A DNA stretch of 64,000 bases from Mesorhizobium sp. (GCF_004962245.1 NZ_SUHQ01000009.1:124001-188000); one strand, 5' to 3'; shown: positions 41,716 through 50,607, numbered from the stretch's first letter. A program made the numbers and translations. Notes: a model not told the origin generated them from the letters alone.

Positions 41716-44700
41716 CTATTCGGCCGCTTCGGCCAATCGCTCGAAAGCGGGTTCGGCAACGGGTTCAGTTGGTTCGGAAACGGGCTCGCTCTTGCTGCCG
41801 CGTTCGCGCAGTTGTTCGATGACCGCATAGAAGATCGGCACGAACACCAGCGACAGGATCGTCGCCGCGACCATGCCGCCAAAGACGGTGGTGCCGATCG
41901 ACTGGCGGCTCGCTGCACCAGCACCTGTGGACAACATCAGCGGCACCACGCCGAGGATGAACGCGAAGGCGGTCATCAGGATGGGCCGCAGCCGCAGGCG
42001 CGCCGCTTCCATTGCAGCGTCGACGATGCTGAGGCCTTCCTCGCGCCGGCGCCGGGCAAACTCCACGATCAGAATGGCGTTCTTCGCCGCCAGCCCGATC
42101 AGCATGACGAAGCCGATCTGCGAATAGACGTCGATCTGCATGCCGCGTATCAACAAGGCGACAAAGGCACCGAACAGGGCAAGCGGCACCGCGAGCAGGA
42201 CCATGAAGGGCATGGCCCAGCTCTCATATTGGGCAGCGAGGATCAGGAAGACGAAGACCATGGCGAGGCCGAAGACAATCGAGGCGATCGATCCAGCCTT
42301 GAGCTCCTGATAGGTGATCCCGGTCCATTCGTAGCCGAAATCCTTCGGCAGTGCGATGGCTGCGGCACGTTCCATCGCCGCAACCGCCTGACCCGAGGAG
42401 AAGCCGGGTGCGGCACCGCCATTGATCAGGGCCGACGCATTGTTGTTGTAATGCGGGACGGTTTCCGGGCCGACGATAGGCACCAGCTTGCCGAGCGTGC
42501 TCAACGGCACCATGCCGCCGGAGGCATTGCGCACATAGAGTCGCGAAATGTCGGCAGCACCCGCACGCGCATCCTTGTCGGCCTGGATCGTCACCCGGAA
42601 AGTGCGGCCGAACAGGTTGAAGTCGTTCACATAGAGCGAGCCGAGATAGATCTGCAGCGTGTTGAACACGTCAGGCAGGCTGAGGCCGAGCAGCTTCGCC
42701 TTGTTGCGGTCCAGGTCGTAGTTGAACTGCGGCGTCGAGGTCGAGAACGACGAGAACAATTGCTGCGGGTTGAGCTCGGGCTGCTTGCGCGCTTCGGCGA
42801 GCACGGCCTGCGTTGCGTCGTTGAGCGCAACGCTGCCGCGACCGGTCAGATCCTCAACCTGGAATTCGAACCCGCCGGTCGTGCCGATGCCCGGGATCGA
42901 AGGCGGGTCGAAGCTCAGCGCGAAGGCCTCGGGAAGTTCCATGAGCTTCGAGCGCACGTCGGCGACGAGTTTCGAGGCGCTCTGGTCAGGGCCGCGTTCG
43001 TCCCAAGGCTTCAGGATGGCGAATTCCACCGCCGAGTTCGACTGGGCGGCACTGGTGAGGAAATTCAAGCCGCTGATCGAGCCGACGATATCGACGCCGG
43101 GCGTGTTCTGCAGGATGTCGCGTGCCTTCCGGGCCACCGCATCGGTGCGTTCCAGCGACGCTCCATCCGGCAACTGGATGACCACGAAGAAATAGCCCTG
43201 ATCCTCGACCGGAAGGAAGGTCGAGGGCAGGCGCTGCCAGACGAAATAGGTCGCGACAAGTCCGGCAGCGAACAGCCCGAGCATGATCCAGCGCAGGCGG
43301 ATGAGGATGCGCACACCATTGGCATAGGCATGCGACAGCCGTTCGAAGCCCGTGTTGAACCAGCGGAACAACACGAACTGCGTTGCCGGGCGGTGGCGTA
43401 GGAAGGCGGCGCTGAGCGCCGGGGTGAGCGTCAGCGAGACGAAGGCGGAGATGCCGAAGGAGATCGCGACCGTCAGGGCAAACTGGTTGTAGAGCCTGCC
43501 GGAAACGCCGGGTATGAAGGCGACCGGCACAAACACGGCCATCAGCACGGCGGTCGTGGCGATGATCGGGCCTGTGACCTCGGCCATCGCCGCGCGCGTG
43601 GCGGGCAGCGGCTTGAGGCCGGCTTCCAACTGGCGCTCGACATTCTCGACGACGACGATCGCATCGTCGACGACGAGGCCGATCGCCAGCACCATGCCGA
43701 GCAGGCTGAGCATATTCAGCGAGAAGCCGAACATGTACATGACGACGAGCGTGGCCACCAGCGACACGGGGATCGCGATGGTCGGGATGATCGTGGTGCG
43801 CCAGCTCTGCAGGAAGATGAACACCACCGCGACGACCAGGACCAGCGCTTCGCCGAGCGTGACCAGCACGTCGTGCATCGATGCCGAGACGAAGCGCGTC
43901 GTGTCGTAGTGCATGGCGTAGCTGACGCCCTTCGGGAAGCGGGCCGACAGTTCCTGCATCTTGTCCTTGACGCGCTGCTGCAGATCGAGCGCGTTGGAAC
44001 CCGGCATCTGGTAGACCGCCAGCACCACGGTCGGGTCTTCGCCGAAGAAGGCCGACGACGAATATTGCAGGGCGCCGAGTTCGATACGCGCAACGTCGCG
44101 CAACCGCACCAGCGAGCCGTTCGCGGCATCGGCGCGCACGACGATGTCGCCGAATTCCTTGGGGTCGCTCAGTCGGCCGACCGCATTGACCTGCATCTCG
44201 AAAGCGGTCCCGGCCGGCGCCGGCGACTGTCCGATCTTGCCGGCCGCGACCTGGACATTCTGCTCGGCGATGGCGTTCTGGACGTCGACCGCGGTGATGC
44301 CGAGATTGGCGAGCTTGTCGGGATCGAGCCATACGCGCATCGAATAGCGCCGCTCGCCGAAGATCTGCACGTCGCCGACGCCGGGCAGGCGCTTCAGCGG
44401 GTCGACCACTTGCAGGTAGGCGAGGTTGCTGAGCGCGACCGGATCGACGGAGCCGTCGGGCGAGGTGAGGTTGACGATCAGGACGAAATTCGGATTCTGC
44501 TTCTTGATCGTCACACCGCCCTGGTTGACGATGGCCGGCAGCGAGGACGCCGCCTGCGACACGCGGTTCTGGACGTCGACGGCGGCCGTGCTCAGGGAGT
44601 AGCCGACCTCGAAGGTGATGGTGATCGTCGACGAGCCGTCATTGGAACTCGACGACGACATATAGGTCATGCCCTCAACGCCGTTGATCTGCTGTTCTAG

Positions 44701-44892
44701 CGGCGTCGTGACGGTGTCGGCCACGACTTGCGCGCTGGCGCCCGGGTAATGGGCGCTGACCACGACCTGAGGCGGCGTGATGTCGGGAAACTGCGAGACA
44801 GGCAGCAGGAAATAGCAGATCGCCCCGGCGAGCACCATGATGATGGCGATCGACGATGCGAAGATCGGTCGGTGGATGAAGAAGTTCACCAT
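41716..44892 (-). CDS. RND multidrug efflux transporter (MexF/AcrB family)
   Basis: A 1058-residue inner-membrane pump of full family length. The N-terminus is FFIHRPIFASSIAIIMVLAG, a helix-1 signature. The proton-relay segment GLVVDDAIVVVENVER (about residue 405) contains the paired aspartates, and the second half has KNAILIVEFARRRREEG (about 945). Two large periplasmic loops lie at about 35-330 and 560-870. It exports hydrophobic drugs, dyes or plant compounds using the proton gradient. It is preceded by a small overlapping gene and a divergent TetR gene. Confidence 0.93.
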   Translation of the reverse strand: MVNFFIHRPIFASSIAIIMVLAGAICYFLLPVSQFPDITPPQVVVSAHYPGASAQVVADTVTTPLEQQINGVEGMTYMSSSSSNDGSSTITITFEVGYSLSTAAVDVQNRVSQAASSLPAIVNQGGVTIKKQNPNFVLIVNLTSPDGSVDPVALSNLAYLQVVDPLKRLPGVGDVQIFGERRYSMRVWLDPDKLANLGITAVDVQNAIAEQNVQVAAGKIGQSPAPAGTAFEMQVNAVGRLSDPKEFGDIVVRADAANGSLVRLRDVARIELGALQYSSSAFFGEDPTVVLAVYQMPGSNALDLQQRVKDKMQELSARFPKGVSYAMHYDTTRFVSASMHDVLVTLGEALVLVVAVVFIFLQSWRTTIIPTIAIPVSLVATLVVMYMFGFSLNMLSLLGMVLAIGLVVDDAIVVVENVERQLEAGLKPLPATRAAMAEVTGPIIATTAVLMAVFVPVAFIPGVSGRLYNQFALTVAISFGISAFVSLTLTPALSAAFLRHRPATQFVLFRWFNTGFERLSHAYANGVRILIRLRWIMLGLFAAGLVATYFVWQRLPSTFLPVEDQGYFFVVIQLPDGASLERTDAVARKARDILQNTPGVDIVGSISGLNFLTSAAQSNSAVEFAILKPWDERGPDQSASKLVADVRSKLMELPEAFALSFDPPSIPGIGTTGGFEFQVEDLTGRGSVALNDATQAVLAEARKQPELNPQQLFSSFSTSTPQFNYDLDRNKAKLLGLSLPDVFNTLQIYLGSLYVNDFNLFGRTFRVTIQADKDARAGAADISRLYVRNASGGMVPLSTLGKLVPIVGPETVPHYNNNASALINGGAAPGFSSGQAVAAMERAAAIALPKDFGYEWTGITYQELKAGSIASIVFGLAMVFVFLILAAQYESWAMPFMVLLAVPLALFGAFVALLIRGMQIDVYSQIGFVMLIGLAAKNAILIVEFARRRREEGLSIVDAAMEAARLRLRPILMTAFAFILGVVPLMLSTGAGAASRQSIGTTVFGGMVAATILSLVFVPIFYAVIEQLRERGSKSEPVSEPTEPVAEPAFERLAEAAE

Positions 44893-45143
44893 GACACGTA
44901 CCCCTCGCCCGACGCTCTCGCCGCGCCAAAGGCCTTGGCCACTCTGGATAGCCGCCGGCTGCGCAATTTACCCGGGTCTTCCAGGAAACCAGGCTGCGCC
45001 TTGCGGCCGCGACCTTGCGCATCCGCCAGGCTACGCAGCATCGTCTCGAAGGAACGCGGGTCGACGCGGTCCGCCTTCATCAGCATCCGGATCATCGGAT
45101 CCTTCACAACTTCGTCGATCGTCAAATCCTTGCGCTGCGACAT
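44886..45143 (-). CDS. Small basic protein of unknown function, coupled to the RND pump gene
   Basis: An 85-residue protein starting MSQRKDLTIDEVVKDPMIRMLMKADRVD, with a helical N-terminal half and a very basic C-terminal half (GRGRKAQPGFLEDPGKLRSRRLSRVAK). It has no signal peptide or membrane helix. Its 3' end overlaps the RND pump start by 7 bp and it follows the TetR operators, so it is the first gene of the efflux operon. The MxxxxxTIDE(L/V)xxDPxIRxxMxAD pattern seems to recur in short alphaproteobacterial proteins, but I know no function. Start ATG 45143 is chosen because further upstream codons enter the operator region. Confidence 0.65.
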   Translation of the reverse strand: MSQRKDLTIDEVVKDPMIRMLMKADRVDPRSFETMLRSLADAQGRGRKAQPGFLEDPGKLRSRRLSRVAKAFGAARASGEGYVSW

Positions 45144-45299
45144 CGGAGCGGCTCCTGGCTTGCGATTCGCATCGGAATGATCGCGAACCGTTTTTGTCGT
45201 TCTCACCGGCCGAAGCCGCATGACATGCAATTTTCCCGCCCATTCCGCTCCGGCAGGGCCTGACGGCGATGCCAATCGTTGACGGGAGGCGATATAGGT

Positions 45300-45340
45300 G
45301 TTACTAGTAAGTAACATTCTGGAAGTTACAGACCGGTAAC
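45300..45340. promoter_or_regulatory. Tandem TetR operators in the efflux/tetR spacer
   Basis: Two dyads of identical design, GTTAC-N6-GTAAC, lie at 45300-45315 and 45325-45340, 25 bp apart start to start. An outer GGTGTTAC/GTAACACC pair (45297-45304 and 45336-45343) joins them. They sit midway between the divergent efflux operon and tetR, the expected place for TetR dimers repressing both. Confidence 0.75.
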
Positions 45341-45389
45341 ACCCTAGTCAAGAGGTGTACCGAATTTTTAGGGAGACAAGGAGACTTCG

Positions 45390-45980
45390 ATGACAGACGG
45401 CACTTCGGAACGCGTTCGACCCCGGGATAGGATTCTGGAGACGGCGCAGGACATGTTTCACAAACATGGCATCAAGGCCGTCGGCGTCGACGCCATCACC
45501 GAAGCCGCCGGCACCAACAAGATGACGCTCTACCGTCATTTCGAGTCCAAGGACGATCTGATCATCGAATGCCTGCGCGCCACCGCATCCAAGGCCGGCG
45601 CGATGTGGGACGCATTTGAGACTGAGCACCCCGGCGACAAACTCGCGCAACTAAACGCTTGGGTTCGCAAGGCCGCCGATATGCTCAGGGCCGACTGCCG
45701 CGGCTGTGACATGGCCAATGCCGCTGTCGAGTTGAGCGAAGCCGACCATCCGGCCCGTCGGGTGATCAAGGAGCTCAAGGAAGCCCAGCGCGACCGTCTG
45801 GTGGCTCTGTGCCGGGATGCCGGCATCGGACAGGCAGAACTTCTCGCCGATACATTGTCGCTCCTGCTTGAAGGCGCCCGTGTCAGCCTGCAAAGCGTCG
45901 GAGCCGAGGGCCCCAGCGCGCAATTCGTCCGCATGGCGGAAGGCCTGATCACGTCCTTCAGGGGCGCTGCGGCCAGATAG
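45390..45980 (+). CDS. TetR-family repressor of the RND efflux operon
   Basis: A 196-residue regulator with an N-terminal TetR helix-turn-helix (RDRILETAQDMFHKHGIKAVGVDAITEAAGTNKMTLYRHFESKDDLI, about residues 11-57) and a helical ligand domain containing a Cys pair (DCRGCDMANAAVELSE, about residue 102) seen in some organic-compound-responsive members. It is divergent from the small protein-pump-adaptor operon, with two matching dyads between them. Start ATG 45390 has GGGAGACAAGGAG upstream. Confidence 0.9.
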   Translation: MTDGTSERVRPRDRILETAQDMFHKHGIKAVGVDAITEAAGTNKMTLYRHFESKDDLIIECLRATASKAGAMWDAFETEHPGDKLAQLNAWVRKAADMLRADCRGCDMANAAVELSEADHPARRVIKELKEAQRDRLVALCRDAGIGQAELLADTLSLLLEGARVSLQSVGAEGPSAQFVRMAEGLITSFRGAAAR

Positions 45981-46315
45981 ATCTCGCCGTTTATGCCTGT
46001 TGGTGACATGGCGCAGACCGCGCCCGCTCACCCGCCGCCACGGCATTTTCCATTGGCCAGCCGCTGGAACAAAAAGCCCGCTGCCGGGAGGAGGTGGCAG
46101 CGGGCTTGATTTTCGAACGCGGCGCGGGAGGAGGTGCACCGCATTCAGCGTCGGCATCGCATCTGGGAGGAGTAGATGGCCGACACCCGCGAAACTACGG
46201 GTTGCCCAATGATTCGGCAACTGCGAAAGATGCATAGCTGATGTGCAGATTTGCCGCATCGCCCGTGAAAGTTGTGGTCTCGGCCTTTGCAGGAAGCTCT
46301 CCCTTGGGAGCTGAT
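45981..46315. other. Intergenic region with terminator and periodic GGGAGGAG motifs
   Basis: This 335-bp gap between convergent tetR and the LacI gene holds a strong hairpin (46074-46107). GGGAGGAG occurs three times at near-regular spacing (46086, 46126 and 46165), the first two within a repeated 12-mer CGGGAGGAGGTG. A 21-codon ORF (46176-46241, ATG behind the third motif) is the only translatable piece and matches nothing I know. Confidence 0.5.
46074..46107. terminator. Rho-independent terminator, mainly for the minus-strand sugar operon
   Basis: AAGCCCGCTGCC (46074-46085) pairs perfectly with GGCAGCGGGCTT (46096-46107) around a 10-nt loop. On the minus strand the stem is followed by a T5 run (plus-strand A run at 46071-46075), a classic intrinsic terminator. 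On the plus strand GATTTT follows, so weaker use by tetR is possible. Confidence 0.8.
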
Positions 46316-47350
46316 TCAGTGTACCGGGACGTTTTCCCTGAAGATCAGGCGCGGTTCGATGAATTTCCGCGTCAAATAGGGCGCCGAGGATGCGATCGAA
46401 CCGAGCAGGCGAATGACCGACTGCTTGGCGATCAGCCGCGCATTCTGGTCGATGACGACGTCGAGCAGGTCGTCGACGAGATAGCCGCGTGTCGCCCTTG
46501 TCAGGTCATGGCAGATGAACACCGGCTTCCTTTGCGGCTTGGCTTCCAGCAGCGCTTTCGCCACGCCGGAGCGTCCGGCGCCGACGCAATAGATGCCGAG
46601 CAGCTCCGGCTCGTTGTGCAGCGCCTTCATCGTTGCCGTGTAGCTGATATCAGGCTCGTCGTTGATCTCGACGGCGCTGGTGACGGTCAGGTTGGGGAAC
46701 TCCTCGCTGAGCACGGAGCGAAAGCCCATTTCGCGTTCCTCGTGTCCGCGATAGGAGCGTGAGCCGACGACCATTGCCAGATGGCCTGGGCGTCCGCCCA
46801 GGAAACGCCCCATCAAAAGGGCCGCGGTGCGTCCGGCCACGCGATTGTCGATGCCGACATAGGCCGATCGTGGTGCGCCCGGAACGTCCGACACCAGCGT
46901 GACCAGGCGGATGCCGGCTTCGACGATCTCGCGCAGGATGTTGCGCGTTCTCGGGTGATCGACCGCGATGACGCCGACGCCGTTTGCCTTGAGCGAGAGG
47001 TTTTCGACGGCCGCCTGCAACGCGCCCGGCGCGATGCCGGCGAGCTTGTGGATCCGGCAGGAGGCGACGAGCGGCAGGCGCGCCGCATAATCCTCGATAT
47101 GATTTGCCAGATCCATCATGAAGGCGTTGGAGCCGATCGGCAGGAAGAATTCGAGATGCGCCGGGCGCGATGGCAGCGTGACCTGATCCACGACCGGTAA
47201 GTAGCCGAGCTGCTTGGCCGCCTCCATCACGCGCTGCCGGTTGGCAGCACTTGCGCCCGGCCGGTTGTTCAGCACCCGGTCGACCGTTGCGGTCGACAGC
47301 CCGCAGCTTCTGGCGATGTCCGCAACGGTGGCTTTCATTGTCACAGTCAT
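46316..47350 (-). CDS. LacI-family sugar-responsive regulator
   Basis: A 344-residue regulator with an N-terminal LacI helix-turn-helix (ATVADIARSCGLSTATVDRVLNNRPGASAANRQRVMEAAKQLGY) and a periplasmic-binding-protein-like effector domain (PAHLEFFLPIGSNAFMMDL, VGVIAVDHPRTRNIL, YVGIDNRVAGRTAALLMGRFLG). Two starts are possible, 47350 (MTVTMKATV) and 47338 (MKATV); neither has a strong ribosome site. It is the last gene of the minus-strand sugar operon, separated from the ATPase gene by a 178-bp region that carries a repeat element. It probably controls the whole operon and perhaps the divergent aldehyde dehydrogenase. Confidence 0.88.
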   Translation of the reverse strand: MTVTMKATVADIARSCGLSTATVDRVLNNRPGASAANRQRVMEAAKQLGYLPVVDQVTLPSRPAHLEFFLPIGSNAFMMDLANHIEDYAARLPLVASCRIHKLAGIAPGALQAAVENLSLKANGVGVIAVDHPRTRNILREIVEAGIRLVTLVSDVPGAPRSAYVGIDNRVAGRTAALLMGRFLGGRPGHLAMVVGSRSYRGHEEREMGFRSVLSEEFPNLTVTSAVEINDEPDISYTATMKALHNEPELLGIYCVGAGRSGVAKALLEAKPQRKPVFICHDLTRATRGYLVDDLLDVVIDQNARLIAKQSVIRLLGSIASSAPYLTRKFIEPRLIFRENVPVH

Positions 47351-47375
47351 AGGAGCGGATGCGATCCTGTGCCAG

Positions 47376-47484
47376 ACCATGATCCCGAACCGAAGGTCCA
47401 CGTTAGCGAAAGTGGAAACCGGTTTTCGCTGGAGATCATGGTCAAACAATAAGTTAGAGCCCCATCCCGATTCCATCGGGATGG
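47376..47484. repeat. Composite palindromic repeat of the rhizobial intergenic type
   Basis: Nested dyads: ACCATGATC (47376-47384) with GATCATGGT (47434-47442), AGCGAAA (47405-47411) with TTTCGCT (47424-47430) around GTGGAAACCGG, then a second perfect hairpin CCATCCCGAT/ATCGGGATGG (47462-47471 and 47475-47484). The GGAAACCGGTTTTCGC, GATCATG and AAGTTAGAGC words are those of dispersed palindromic repeats I recall from Mesorhizobium and related genomes. Only one copy is present here. It sits inside the sugar operon. Confidence 0.7.
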
Positions 47485-47527
47485 AACAGCCTCTGGACAT
47501 GCGGCCAACCGGCTTGCGCCCGCCCGC

Positions 47528-48322
47528 TCAGCCCTGCGATTGCTTGCCCTGGACGATGGCCTCGTGGATCTCCTCGTCGGACATGCCGGTGATGATCCGT
47601 TCGACCTCGGCGACGCTGGTGTTCTTCGGGTCGATGTCGTCGGCCACCACCTTGCCGCGGCGCATGACGACGATACGGTCGACCACCTGGAAGACGTGGT
47701 GAATGTTGTGGGCGATGAAGATGCAGGAATGGCCCGAATCGCGGGCGCCGCGCACGAAGCTCAGCACGCCTTGCGTCTCGGCGACGCCGAGATTGTTGGT
47801 CGGCTCGTCGAGGATGATGAGGTCACTGTCGAAATGCATGGCGCGCGCGATCGCCACGGCCTGCCGCTCGCCGCCCGAGAGTGAACCGATCGGCGTGGTC
47901 GGCGGAATGTTCTTCGAGATGCCGACCTGCTTGAGCAGATCGCGGGCGACGACGTTCATCGCCTCCTGGTCCATCCGGTTGAGGAAACGCGGCGGCTTGA
48001 TCGGCTCGCGCCCGAGGAACAGGTTGCGCGCGATCGACAATTGCGTGACCAGAGCCGAGTCCTGGTAGATCGTCTCGATGCCGTGGGCGATGGCATCGCT
48101 GGTGCTGCGGAAGTCCACCTTCTTGCCGCGGATGAAGATGTCGCCGCTGGTCAGCGGAACCGCACCCGACAACACCTTGATTAACGTCGATTTGCCGGCG
48201 CCATTGTCGCCGAGAAGACCGACGATCTCCCTTTCATTGACATGGAAATTGGTGTCCACGAGGGCTTGGACGCGCCCGTAGGACTTGCGGATGTTCTTCA
48301 AGCGGACAAGCGGTTCAGCCAT
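47528..48322 (-). CDS. Sugar ABC transporter ATPase, single domain (FrcA-like)
   Basis: A 264-residue ATPase with Walker A GDNGAGKST (about residue 38), signature LSGGERQAVAIARAM (about 148), Walker B LIILDEPTNNLG and switch His in CIFIAHNIHHV. Unlike RbsA it has one nucleotide-binding domain, as in FrcA of the fructose transporter. It follows the permease with a 3-bp gap. It energises import of a monosaccharide by the permease and binding protein of the same operon. Confidence 0.9.
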   Translation of the reverse strand: MAEPLVRLKNIRKSYGRVQALVDTNFHVNEREIVGLLGDNGAGKSTLIKVLSGAVPLTSGDIFIRGKKVDFRSTSDAIAHGIETIYQDSALVTQLSIARNLFLGREPIKPPRFLNRMDQEAMNVVARDLLKQVGISKNIPPTTPIGSLSGGERQAVAIARAMHFDSDLIILDEPTNNLGVAETQGVLSFVRGARDSGHSCIFIAHNIHHVFQVVDRIVVMRRGKVVADDIDPKNTSVAEVERIITGMSDEEIHEAIVQGKQSQG

Positions 48323-48325
48323 GGT

Positions 48326-49312
48326 TCAAGTTCCCGCCTGATGCCGGCGTTCCAGCCAGGAGTGGAGCGCCATCATGCCAAGGATGATCGCGCCGATGAA
48401 GATGTTGTAGGCAAGGCCGGGTACGCCGATCAGCACGATGCCGTTGCGCATCACGCGCAGGATCAGGATGCCGAGTACGGTCCCGATGATGGTGCCGCGT
48501 CCGCCGGTCAGCGCCGTGCCGCCGATCACTACCATGGCGATGACTTCGAGCTCGTAGCCGGTGCCGCTGTTGGGGTTGGCCGCCGAGGTGCGCAGCGAGC
48601 TGATGATGCCGGCCAGCGAAGCCATGATCGACGACAGGATGAACAGGCCGATCTTGACGCCGCTGACGTTGACGCCGCGCGCTCTTGCCGCGCTGGGGTT
48701 GCCGCCGGCCGCCTGGATCCAGTTGCCGGTCCGGCTTTGCGTCAGCACGTAGCCGAGTGCGATTGCGGCTGCGATGAACCAGAACAACGACATGTAGATG
48801 CGGAACGGTCCGATGAAGAAATCGCCGACCAGCGCCTCGGCGAGCCAGCTGCCTTCGGCGCTCCAGGTCCGTTGCGGAAATCCGTTGGTGACGAACAGAG
48901 CGGTGCCGCGCACCACCAGCAGCATGCCGAGCGTCACCAGGAAGGACGGGATCTTGAGCTGCGTCACGAACCAGCCGTTGACCAGCCCGATGAAGGCGGC
49001 AACCAGCAAGGCCACGACAAAGCCGACCTCCAGCGAGGTGAGGCCGCTGTTGAAGAGCGTCCACATCAAGACCGGCGAGAAGCCGAACAGCGATCCGACC
49101 GAGAGGTCGAATTCGCCCGATGTCATCAACAGCGTCATCGCCAGCGCAATCAGGCCGAGCTCGACCGTGAAGGCCAGTATGTTGCTGATGTTCTGCGGCG
49201 ACAGGAAGTCGTGGTTCAGTCCCCAGAACACGGCGAGCTCGGCGACAAGCAACACGAAGGGCCCGAATTCCGGCCTCGCGATCGAGCGTTGGATGATGGA
49301 GCTATTTTCCAC
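48326..49312 (-). CDS. Sugar ABC transporter permease (FrcC/RbsC-like)
   Basis: A 328-residue BPD_transp_2 permease with about nine helices. It contains LIALAMTLLMTSGEFDLSVGSLFGFSPV (about residue 50), the ATPase-contact region NWIQAAGGNPSAARARGVNVSGVKI (about 195) and VVIGGTALTGGRGTIIGT (about 260). The EFDLSVG variant is typical of the Frc-type subgroup (GIDLSVG in RbsC). The start is GTG 49312 with only a weak GGGG site. It is separated from the binding-protein gene by 124 bp that include a hairpin. Confidence 0.88.
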   Translation of the reverse strand: MENSSIIQRSIARPEFGPFVLLVAELAVFWGLNHDFLSPQNISNILAFTVELGLIALAMTLLMTSGEFDLSVGSLFGFSPVLMWTLFNSGLTSLEVGFVVALLVAAFIGLVNGWFVTQLKIPSFLVTLGMLLVVRGTALFVTNGFPQRTWSAEGSWLAEALVGDFFIGPFRIYMSLFWFIAAAIALGYVLTQSRTGNWIQAAGGNPSAARARGVNVSGVKIGLFILSSIMASLAGIISSLRTSAANPNSGTGYELEVIAMVVIGGTALTGGRGTIIGTVLGILILRVMRNGIVLIGVPGLAYNIFIGAIILGMMALHSWLERRHQAGT

Positions 49313-49389
49313 GTTGACCCCGCGATAGGATGGAACTGGCCAGAACCCAGCGCCGCATCAAGCGGGTTTCGAGGCTCGGCGGGATGATG

Positions 49390-49426
49390 GGGATGATCGC
49401 TGCGGCAGCGCCGCCGCAATCATCCC
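49390..49426. repeat. Hairpin after the sugar-binding protein gene
   Basis: GGGATGAT (49390-49397) pairs with ATCATCCC (49419-49426); an inner GCGGC/GCCGC stem lies within. On the minus strand it follows the binding-protein stop by about 10 bp, like the hairpin at 24247-24274, and would raise binding-protein mRNA relative to the permease. Confidence 0.6.
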
Positions 49427-49436
49427 GATCGCGGTT

Positions 49437-50369
49437 TTATTTGCCGGACAAGATGTCGTCGTAGACCTGCGCGGTGTCCTTTTCATAGAGCGCGCCGGTG
49501 ATCACGTCGAAGCCGGGCGGAATGCCGCTGGCGGCCATGTTGGCGAGGGAGAGCGCTATATAGCTGGTCGCCTGCGGATCCTGCCATTGCCCGGCATTGA
49601 CGTAGCCGGTCAGCACCTCCTGGGTGGTGTCGAGCGAGTTGCCCCAGCCGACGACCGGGATTTCGCCCGGCTGGATGCCAGCCTGGTCGAACACCCGCTT
49701 GATCGAGCCGGTCACCAGATCGCCGAGGCCGATGATCGCCTTGACCTTGGCCCTGTTGGCTGTGAGGTAGTCGACCATGCGGTTGATCGCTTCTGCCTGG
49801 TCGAGCGTGGCTTCGGTGATCTCATAGGTGATGCCGAGCGGCTCGAACACGCTCTTGATGCCCTCTTCTTCCTGGACGCCATAGGTGGCGCCGGGGATTT
49901 CGACCGGCATCCAGACGAAATCGCCCTTCTTCACCAGGCCCTTGTCGACCAGATACTGCGCCCAGTTCTTGCCGAAGGTGACGTTGTCGCCGCCGACATA
50001 GGCGTTGAAGTCCGCCTTCGGGTCGGGCGTGTTGAAGTTGATGATCGGGATGTTTGCCGCCCGTGCCTCCTTGACGATCTCGATAAGGCTGCCCGGGTCA
50101 GGGCTGGTGGTGGTGATGCCGTCGGCCTTTGCGGCGATGGCCGCGCGGACAGCCTCCTGCTGGGACGCCACGTCGCCATTGTGGAACGACGTGTTGACGG
50201 TGTTGCCGGTGTCCGTCGCCCATTGCTTGGCGCCGGCGAGGAAATAGGTCCAGACCGGATCGGCTGGGCCGCCATGCGAAATCCAGTAGAAGGTCTTGGC
50301 CTGTGCCGCCGCCGGAATGGCCAGCGCCACGATCAGGCCGAATACAAATAGTCGTAGCCTTGTCAGCAT
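49437..50369 (-). CDS. Sugar ABC transporter substrate-binding protein (FrcB-like)
   Basis: A 310-residue periplasmic protein with a signal peptide (FVFGLIVALAIPAAAQA, cleavage before KTFYW at residue 25) and a Peripla_BP_4 domain (WISHGGPADPVWTYFLAGAK, KADGITTTSPDPGSL, IPIINFNTPDP, AYVGGDN). Start ATG 50369 is chosen over upstream ATG 50384 because GGGAGG lies 7 nt ahead. The upstream gap (50370-50607) contains TGGCAA-N8-TTGCCA (50488-50507), a possible LacI-family site. The ligand is probably a pentose or hexose. Confidence 0.88.
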   Translation of the reverse strand: MLTRLRLFVFGLIVALAIPAAAQAKTFYWISHGGPADPVWTYFLAGAKQWATDTGNTVNTSFHNGDVASQQEAVRAAIAAKADGITTTSPDPGSLIEIVKEARAANIPIINFNTPDPKADFNAYVGGDNVTFGKNWAQYLVDKGLVKKGDFVWMPVEIPGATYGVQEEEGIKSVFEPLGITYEITEATLDQAEAINRMVDYLTANRAKVKAIIGLGDLVTGSIKRVFDQAGIQPGEIPVVGWGNSLDTTQEVLTGYVNAGQWQDPQATSYIALSLANMAASGIPPGFDVITGALYEKDTAQVYDDILSGK

Positions 50370-50487
50370 TTGATTTCCTCCCATTTGAAAAAACTCCTCC
50401 ACCTCCGACGACGATCACGGCAAACCCCGATCGTATTTCTTGCCAGCGCCGATCTGGATGCATCACAGCATCCGCTTTTCCGGCATA

Positions 50488-50507
50488 TGGCAAGCCTCCA
50501 TTTGCCA
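50488..50507. promoter_or_regulatory. Inverted repeat, possible LacI-family operator
   Basis: TGGCAA (50488-50493) and TTGCCA (50502-50507) are perfect arms with an 8-bp spacer, about 120 bp upstream of the binding-protein start. The spacing is wider than the usual LacI-family dyad, so the assignment is tentative. Confidence 0.35.
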
Positions 50508-50607
50508 GTGGTAGTTGGCGCAACCCGAGGCGCCATCAGCGATCCCATCAGATTGCATCAGTTCGGGTGATATTTTCCGGGCAGGCTGACGATCGGCCTT
50601 GCGACCG

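Noticed and set aside
41698..43401. 567-codon plus-strand open frame opposite the RND pump
   Set aside because: Antisense to a clear full-length RND transporter; the Arg/Glu/Asp-rich translation is a mirror artefact.
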